From: Streptomyces polyasparticus
GTDB lineage: Bacteria; Actinomycetota; Actinomycetes; Streptomycetales; Streptomycetaceae
Direction of reading: 5' to 3'
Length of the DNA: 64,000 bases
Assembly: GCF_014493765.1 (NCBI RefSeq)
Contig: NZ_JACTVJ010000006.1
Location: 1-64,000 of the forward strand
Each line of letters starts with the position of its first letter. Position 1 is the first letter of the stretch. Below the pieces are notes generated by a model. The model did not search any database and was not told the origin of the DNA. It saw nothing but the letters and a program-made list of their open reading frames with translations. Position numbers and translations under genes: made by a program. Below, piece by piece: positions 59,029-64,000 of this stretch.

Positions 59029-59766
59029 ATGAGCGTGACGAGCCGGTACAAAGAGGCCTGGGAGGGATTCTGGCGCGAAGCGCCGGAAGAACAGGGCGCG
59101 GTGTTCTGGGATGCGGAGCCCGCACTCACCGCGGGGCTCCATCTCGCCCTGGCCGAACCGCACTTGGCGGCCCCGGGCCTGCCGCTGGTCGACCTGGGCT
59201 GCGGCAACGGTACGCAGACCCGCTTCCTCGCGGACCGCTTCCCGCGCGTCGTCGGCGTCGACCTCTCGCAGGCGGCGATCGACCACGCCGAACATGCGGA
59301 CCACGCCGCACCCGACACGACCGGCCGGGCCGAGTACCGGCAGCTGGACGCGGTCGACAAGGCGGCCATAGAGGCGCTGCACGACGAGCTCGGCGATGCC
59401 AACGTCTATATGCGCGGTGTCCTGCACCAGTGCGAACCCGTCGACCGCCGCCCGTTCGTCGACTCGATCGCGGCTCTGGTCGGTACGCGCGGCCGCGCCT
59501 TCGTGGTCGAGCTCTCCGAACGGGCGGGACCGATCCTGATGGGCCTCGCCCAGGGCCCGGCCGGCCCGCCGCCCAAGCTGCTCCCGGTGTTCCAGCACGG
59601 CATCGCCCCCGCGGAGGTCTCCGACGAGGCCCTGTCCGAGCTGTTCGCCGCGGCCGGTCTCGGCATCCTCGCGAGCGGTGAGATGCCGCTGATCACCACG
59701 GACTTCACGCCGGACGGCTCACGTATCGAGCTGCCGTCGAGGTGGCTGGTGGCGGGGCGGCCGTGA
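59029..59766 (+). CDS. class I SAM-dependent methyltransferase
   Basis: A 245-residue methyltransferase. Motif I LVDLGCGNGTQTRF is at 53-66, the acidic strand VVGVDLSQAAIDHAE follows, and YRQLDAVD then VYMRGVLHQCEP mark the active-site side. There is no obvious substrate-specificity domain. The ATG at 59029 has GGGGAG 9 nt upstream; longer upstream frames are not needed. It follows the SpoIIE-type phosphatase by 153 bp. Substrate unknown. Confidence 0.85.
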   Translation: MSVTSRYKEAWEGFWREAPEEQGAVFWDAEPALTAGLHLALAEPHLAAPGLPLVDLGCGNGTQTRFLADRFPRVVGVDLSQAAIDHAEHADHAAPDTTGRAEYRQLDAVDKAAIEALHDELGDANVYMRGVLHQCEPVDRRPFVDSIAALVGTRGRAFVVELSERAGPILMGLAQGPAGPPPKLLPVFQHGIAPAEVSDEALSELFAAAGLGILASGEMPLITTDFTPDGSRIELPSRWLVAGRP

Positions 59767-59774
59767 GGATCGGG

Positions 59775-59863
59775 TGACCGGGGCGATCGGCATTCGCTGA
59801 CCGGAGCGATCGGTATTCAGCGACCGGGGCGATCAGCATTCAGTGACCGGGGCGATCAGCTGG
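59775..59863. repeat. 23-bp tandem repeat spanning the end of the tetR gene
   Basis: Units at 59775, 59798 and 59821 (each 23 bp, pattern (T/C)GACCGG(G/A)GCGATC(G/A)G(C/T)ATTC) plus a truncated fourth at 59844 that runs over the tetR stop codon (59856-59858). The gene's end lies within the array. Confidence 0.8.
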
Positions 59864-60446
59864 GCGCCCCGGTCCGCAGGCTGTCCATCACCAGATCGAG
59901 CAGCCGCGTCGACCGCTCCTTCCACTGCTCGTCGGCCGGAATGCTGAACAGGCCCGCGATCAGGTAGAAGAAGTCCTCCGCCGTCACCCCGGTGCGGATC
60001 GTGCCGGCCTCCTGGCCCGCGGTGAGCAGGGTGCTCACCGCCGCCATGAGGTCGGCGGGCGAGGGCTTCTGTGCGCCGGTCGCGCTCATGGCGCGGCGCA
60101 GCGCCTCCATCAGGCCGGCCTTCGCCAGCGCGTGCTCGGCGAGGCGGTCCATCCAGGCGCGCAGCGCCTCGTCCGGTGCCATGGTCCGCAGGAGCTGGCC
60201 CGCGCTCTCGGCCACCTGCGTCATCTCGTGCCGGAACACTTCGAGGACCAGTGCGTCGCGGCTGGGGAAGTTCCGGTAGAAGGTGCCCTGCCCGACGCCC
60301 GCCGCGCGGGCGATCGCGCTCAGCGGTACCTCCGGGTCGCGGGTCATCTCGGCCAGGGCGACCTCGAGGATCCGCTCACGGTTGCGCTGGGCGTCCGAGC
60401 GCAGGGCGGCGGGCTTCTGCGGCTCGTCCGGTCGCTGCTCCGCCAT
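59856..60446 (-). CDS. TetR-family regulator of the xanthine-dehydrogenase-type operon
   Basis: A 196-residue repressor-type protein. The HTH is around ALAEMTRDPEVPLSAIARAAGVG then QGTFYRNFPSRDALVLEVF (about 30-72), with a helical ligand domain. It is divergent from the molybdenum hydroxylase operon with 247 bp between, in which two perfect CGGACAGCTGTCCG palindromes lie; the regulator probably binds them. The start may be the ATG at 60446 (MAEQRP), 60458 or an upstream GTG; the GAGG before 60446 is the best spaced. Confidence 0.9.
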   Translation of the reverse strand: MAEQRPDEPQKPAALRSDAQRNRERILEVALAEMTRDPEVPLSAIARAAGVGQGTFYRNFPSRDALVLEVFRHEMTQVAESAGQLLRTMAPDEALRAWMDRLAEHALAKAGLMEALRRAMSATGAQKPSPADLMAAVSTLLTAGQEAGTIRTGVTAEDFFYLIAGLFSIPADEQWKERSTRLLDLVMDSLRTGAPS

Positions 60447-60542
60447 GGGCTGCCTCATTCCTCCTGCCACGTTCCCCGCGTCCCTTCGGGTGGCCGTGGC
60501 CGTGTTCTCTCGCGCCGCGCGTTCGCCCGCGAGTGTGTTCTC

Positions 60543-60594
60543 TTGCGAAGCGGACAGCTGTCCGGTACGTTCCGGGTTAACGGACAGCTGTCCG
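60543..60594 (+). promoter_or_regulatory. promoter with twin TetR-type palindromes
   Basis: TTGCGA (60543-60548), a 17-nt spacer and TACGTT (60566-60571) form the operon promoter. Perfect palindrome CGGACAGCTGTCCG lies in the spacer (60551-60564) and again at 60581-60594, covering about +3 to +16 relative to the likely start. The copies are 30 bp apart, close to three helical turns. Confidence 0.75.
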
Positions 60595-60693
60595 CTTGGC
60601 TCCAGAGTACCGAGATCCGCAGCTGTTGGACACCGCCGATCCGGCGGGCCCGGTCTGCACCCCCACCGCGGCCACGCGAAAGAGGGCTAGCTC

Positions 60694-61290
60694 ATGATCA
60701 CGTCCGATCCGACCGCATCCCAGACGGCCGGCGCCATCATCCTCCACGTCAACGGCGAGAAGCACGCGCTGACCGTCGACCACCGCACCACCCTGCTCGA
60801 CGCCCTGCGCGAGCGGCTCGATCTGACCGGCACCAAGAAGGGCTGCGACCACGGACAGTGCGGGGCCTGCACGCTCCTGGTGGACGGCCGCCGCTCCCTG
60901 TCCTGTCTGCAGCTCGCCGTCGCGGCCGAAGGGCGCGAGATCACCACCATCGAAGGGGTGGCCGGGCAGGGCGCCGATGAGGGTGAACTCCACCCCGTAC
61001 AGCAGGCGTTCCTCGAATTCGACGGCTTCCAGTGCGGCTACTGCACACCCGGGCAGATCTGTTCGGCCATCGCCGTGATCGAGGAGCACGCGGCCGGCTG
61101 GCCGAGCGCCGCGACCGGTGATGTGCATCCCGGGGCCCCGCCGGAGCCCCTGACGCCGGAGGAGATCCGGGAGCGGATGAGCGGCAATCTCTGCCGCTGC
61201 GGGGCGTACACCTCGATCGTCCGGGCCGTGGCCCATGCGGCCGAGGCCGGTGCGGTACGGGACGCGCGTGACGAGGAGGCCGCGGCATGA
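60694..61290 (+). CDS. xanthine-dehydrogenase-family iron-sulfur subunit
   Basis: A 198-residue [2Fe-2S] protein, the small subunit of a molybdenum hydroxylase. The plant-type cluster has Cys51, Cys56, Cys59 and Cys71 (KGCDHGQCGACTLL); the second cluster Cys114, Cys117, Cys167 and Cys169 (QCGYCTPGQ and LCRCG). It carries electrons from the molybdenum to the FAD subunit. The ATG at 60694 lies about 120 nt after the promoter with GAGGGC as ribosome site. Its TGA is overlapped by the next gene (ATGA). Confidence 0.94.
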   Translation: MITSDPTASQTAGAIILHVNGEKHALTVDHRTTLLDALRERLDLTGTKKGCDHGQCGACTLLVDGRRSLSCLQLAVAAEGREITTIEGVAGQGADEGELHPVQQAFLEFDGFQCGYCTPGQICSAIAVIEEHAAGWPSAATGDVHPGAPPEPLTPEEIRERMSGNLCRCGAYTSIVRAVAHAAEAGAVRDARDEEAAA

Positions 61291-62276
61291 AGGAGTTCAG
61301 CTACCGGCGCGCCACCGATGTCGAGGGCGCCGTGGCGCTGCTCGACGCCGATCCCGGCGCCCGCTTCCTCGGCGGGGGCACCAATCTCGTCGACCTGATG
61401 AAGGCCGGTGTCGAGAGCCCCGAGCGGCTGGTCGACATCCGTGAGCTGCCGCTCGACGGCATCGAGGTCACCGGGGACGGCGGTCTGCGGATCGGCGCGA
61501 CGGTGACCAACAGCGATCTCGCCGCCCACCCCGAAGTACGCCGCCGCTACGCGGCGTTGAGCCAGGCGGTGCTCGCCGGGGCGTCCGGGCAGCTGCGGAA
61601 CATGGCGACCGTCGGCGGCAATCTGCTCCAGCGCACCCGCTGCGGCTACTTCACGGACATCAGCAGCCCCTGCAACAAGCGCGAACCCGGCAGCGGCTGC
61701 CCCGCCGTCGAGGGCGAGCACCGCAACGCCGCCATCCTCGGCGCGTCCGGCCACTGCGTGGCCGTGCACCCCTCGGACATGGGCGTCGCCCTGGCCGCCT
61801 TCGACGCGGTGGTCTCGTATCGCACGCAAGAAGGGGAAGGGGAGTTGGCGCTCGCCGACTTCTACCTTCCCGTCGGCGACACCCCGCACCGCGAGACCGC
61901 GCTGCCGCCCGGTGCCCTGATCACCGCTGTCACGCTGCCGCCCGCGCCGGTCCGCTCCCGCTACCGCAAGGTGCGCGAGCGCGCCTCGTACGCCTTCGCG
62001 ATCGGTTCGGTCGCGGCGGCCCTCGACGTACGGGACGGGGTGGTGCAGGACGTCAGGCTGGCGTACGGCGCCGTCGCGTCCCGGCCGTGGCGTGCGCGGG
62101 CCGCGGAGGCCGCGCTGCTCGGCGCCCCCGCCGCGGCCGCCTCCTTCGCGGCGGCCGCGGACGCCGAGCTCGCCGCCGCCGTGCCGCTCGCGGACAACGC
62201 GTACAAGGTGACGCTCCTTCGCAACCTGACGATCGCGGTGCTCACCGAACTCCAGCAGGAGGGAACGGCCCGATGA
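61287..62276 (+). CDS. xanthine-dehydrogenase-family FAD-binding subunit
   Basis: A 329-residue FAD subunit (subunit M type). FAD-binding marks are FLGGGTNLVDLMKAGV near residues 31-46 and TVGGNLLQRTRCGYF around 110-124, followed by ALGASGHCVAVHPSDM-type and ELALADFYLPVGDTP stretches. It passes electrons from the iron-sulfur subunit to the acceptor. It overlaps both the iron-sulfur gene and the molybdopterin gene by four bases, so the three subunits are translationally coupled. Confidence 0.93.
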   Translation: MKEFSYRRATDVEGAVALLDADPGARFLGGGTNLVDLMKAGVESPERLVDIRELPLDGIEVTGDGGLRIGATVTNSDLAAHPEVRRRYAALSQAVLAGASGQLRNMATVGGNLLQRTRCGYFTDISSPCNKREPGSGCPAVEGEHRNAAILGASGHCVAVHPSDMGVALAAFDAVVSYRTQEGEGELALADFYLPVGDTPHRETALPPGALITAVTLPPAPVRSRYRKVRERASYAFAIGSVAAALDVRDGVVQDVRLAYGAVASRPWRARAAEAALLGAPAAAASFAAAADAELAAAVPLADNAYKVTLLRNLTIAVLTELQQEGTAR

Positions 62277-64000
62277 CCACCACGCTGCCCACCACCACCG
62301 CGTTCGGTACCTCCCGTACCCGCGTCGAAGGCCGCGAGAAGGTCACCGGCGCCGCACGCTACACCGGCGACATCCCGCTCACCGGGCTCGCCCACGGCAG
62401 CCTGGTGCTCTCCACGATCGCGCGGGGCCGCATCCGGGCGATCGACGACGCCGCCGTCCGCGCGATGCCCGGCGTCCTGGCCGCGCTGCACCACCTCAAC
62501 GCCCCACGCGTGGACGGCGATTACGCCAGTCTCATGGGCATGGCCCCGGACCCCACGGTGCGGGCCTTCCAGGACGACCGGGTGCCGCACTGGGGCTGGC
62601 CCGTCGCGCTCGTCGTGGCTGAGACGCCCGAACAGGCGCGGGCGGGGGCCGACGCGCTGGTCGTCGAGTACGCGGCCGAGGCGCATGACACGGCTTTCTC
62701 TGCGGAGCGCGCGGACGCGTACGGCGTGGACGGCGTCGTGCCCGCGACCCTCGCCAAGGGAGACGAGGACGCCGGGCTCGCGGCCTCCGCCGTGGTGGTC
62801 GACGCCTCGTATACGACGCCGGAAGAGCACCACAACCCGATGGAGCCGCACGCCGCCACCGCGTACTGGCAGGACGGCCGCCTGGAGGTCCTGGACTCCA
62901 ATCAGGGCGCGAGCTGGGTCGCCGAGGACCTGGCCAAGGCCTTCGGCCTGGCCCCGGGCCTGGTGCGGGTGCGCTCCGAGCACGTCGGCGGAGGCTTCGG
63001 ATCCAAGGGCGTACGGGTGCATCAGATCGCGGCCGTGATGGCGGCCACCGAGCTGCGGCGGCCGGTGCGGGTGGCGATGACCCGCCGGCAGATGTTCAGC
63101 CTGGCCGGCTACCGCAGCCCCACGGCGCAGCGGGTACGGCTCGGCGCGGACCCCGACGGGCGGCTGCGGGTGCTGTCGCACGGTTCGGTGAGTCAGACTT
63201 CGAGTGTGTACGAGTTCGTGGAGCCGGCGGCGGCCGCGGGCCGTGTCCTGTACGACGCGGACGCGCACCGCACGAGCGCCCGGGTGGTCCGCCTGGACGT
63301 GCCCACGCCGACGTCGATGCGCGCGCCCGGCATGGCGCCCGGCTCCTTCGCGCTCGAATCCGCGCTCGACGAGCTGGCCGAGCGCTGCGGGACCGACCCG
63401 GTCGCGCTGCGGCTGCGCAACGAGCCCGCGGCGGGTCCGCTGAGCGGGCTGCCGTTCGCCGGGCGGAATCTGCTCGCGTGCTTCGAGGAGGGTGCCCGGC
63501 GGTTCGGCTGGGCGGACCGCGATCCGCGTCCGCGGGTACGGCGCGAGGGGCGCTGGCTGCTCGGGACGGGGACGGCCGCGGCCACGTTCCATGCCTTCGC
63601 GGTGCCGTCCACGGCGGCGGTGACGGCCTGGGCGGACGGCACGTTCACGGTACGGATCGCCGCGGCCGACATCGGTACGGGGTCGCGGACAGCGCTCCAG
63701 ATCGTGGCGGCCGATGCGCTGCGGGTCGCGCCCGAGCAGGTCGACGTCCGGATCGGGGACAGTGCGTTCGGGCCCGCTTGGCTCGCGGGCGGCTCGGCCG
63801 GCACCAGCTCCTGGGCCTGGGCGATCACTCCGGCGGCCGAGGAGCTGCGCGAGCGACTCGCACTCGGCGCGGACATCCCCGCGGACGGCCTGACGGTCCG
63901 CTCGGACAGCACGGCCGCGCTCGCCGGACAGGAACCGGCCGAACGGCACTCCTACGGCGCCCAGTTCGCCGAGGTCGCCGTGGATCCCGGGACCGGTGAG
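62273..64000 (+). CDS. xanthine-dehydrogenase-family molybdopterin-binding subunit (partial)
   Basis: The first 576 codons of the large subunit; the gene continues past the window end. The N terminus reads TRVEGREKVTGAARYTGDIPL, and the molybdenum-cofactor motif VGGGFGSKG is at residues 238-246. The part seen includes MRAPGMAPGSFALESALDELA and AAADIGTGSRTALQ. The frame is open to base 64000. Substrate specificity (xanthine, aldehyde, nicotinate or another heterocycle) cannot be read from the part seen. Confidence 0.92.
   Translation, partial: MTTTLPTTTAFGTSRTRVEGREKVTGAARYTGDIPLTGLAHGSLVLSTIARGRIRAIDDAAVRAMPGVLAALHHLNAPRVDGDYASLMGMAPDPTVRAFQDDRVPHWGWPVALVVAETPEQARAGADALVVEYAAEAHDTAFSAERADAYGVDGVVPATLAKGDEDAGLAASAVVVDASYTTPEEHHNPMEPHAATAYWQDGRLEVLDSNQGASWVAEDLAKAFGLAPGLVRVRSEHVGGGFGSKGVRVHQIAAVMAATELRRPVRVAMTRRQMFSLAGYRSPTAQRVRLGADPDGRLRVLSHGSVSQTSSVYEFVEPAAAAGRVLYDADAHRTSARVVRLDVPTPTSMRAPGMAPGSFALESALDELAERCGTDPVALRLRNEPAAGPLSGLPFAGRNLLACFEEGARRFGWADRDPRPRVRREGRWLLGTGTAAATFHAFAVPSTAAVTAWADGTFTVRIAAADIGTGSRTALQIVAADALRVAPEQVDVRIGDSAFGPAWLAGGSAGTSSWAWAITPAAEELRERLALGADIPADGLTVRSDSTAALAGQEPAERHSYGAQFAEVAVDPGTGE

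Noticed and set aside
1-64000. tRNA, rRNA, CRISPR arrays, insertion sequences and prophage genes
   Set aside because: Looked for T-loop-like GTTCGA contexts, regularly spaced repeats and transposase or integrase motifs; none was convincing. The tandem repeats found have no spacers and no cas genes.

Overview
The window is very GC-rich, with GC-biased third codon positions (long phantom ORFs lie opposite most real genes), Tat and lipoprotein signals, TTG/GTG starts, leaderless promoters and GC hairpin terminators. With an ethylmalonyl-CoA operon, a BCCT carrier and a SpoIIE-type phosphatase, this points to a Streptomyces or close relative. I see no rRNA, tRNA, CRISPR array, transposase or phage gene. 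All functional calls come from reading motifs; no search was run.

Layout. 0.2-13 kb: housekeeping and accessory genes (amino-acid permease, FUSC membrane protein, Ada/AlkA-Ogt alkylation repair pair, a MerR-methyltransferase fusion with a TipA-like operator, sirtuin, LtrA, glycerate kinase, BCCT transporter coupled to a small secreted peptide, ADP-ribosylglycohydrolase). 13.5-19.9 kb: a PucR regulator divergent from a five-gene branched-chain-amino-acid-type ABC operon livF-G-H-M plus lipoprotein. 20.1-31.3 kb, all minus strand: phosphatidylserine synthase and decarboxylase, then the ethylmalonyl-CoA pathway (acyl-CoA dehydrogenase, MaoC hydratase, CitE-like lyase, B12 mutase, crotonyl-CoA carboxylase/reductase), a TetR regulator and a double-module 3-hydroxyacyl-CoA dehydrogenase. 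31.7-37.0 kb: small genes (NTF2-like, HEAT-like, membrane protein, GNAT, RidA), a secreted Tap-type peptidase and a radical SAM protein.

37.2-52.6 kb is the most interesting block: two secreted M60 (HELGH) metallopeptidases bracket an ATPase-less sugar ABC importer, a Tat-exported M1 aminopeptidase, a Gfo/Idh oxidoreductase, a hydroxyacid dehydrogenase and a LacI regulator; a DUF2264 protein and a secreted S37 aminopeptidase follow the second M60. Three promoters here carry the same operator (GTANNCGNNTAC, centre CG), and in two of them it sits at exactly the same place between TTGACG and TACGNT. I read this as one LacI regulon for secreted breakdown of a glycoprotein or glycopeptide and uptake of its sugar.

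52.7-64 kb: a small secreted protein, an SRPBCC protein, an MFS exporter with C-terminal beta-sandwich repeats behind a 17-bp perfect inverted repeat, a PAS/GAF/SpoIIE/HATPase phosphatase, a methyltransferase, and a TetR regulator divergent from a xanthine-dehydrogenase-family operon with twin perfect palindromes between them. The third gene of that operon runs off the window end.
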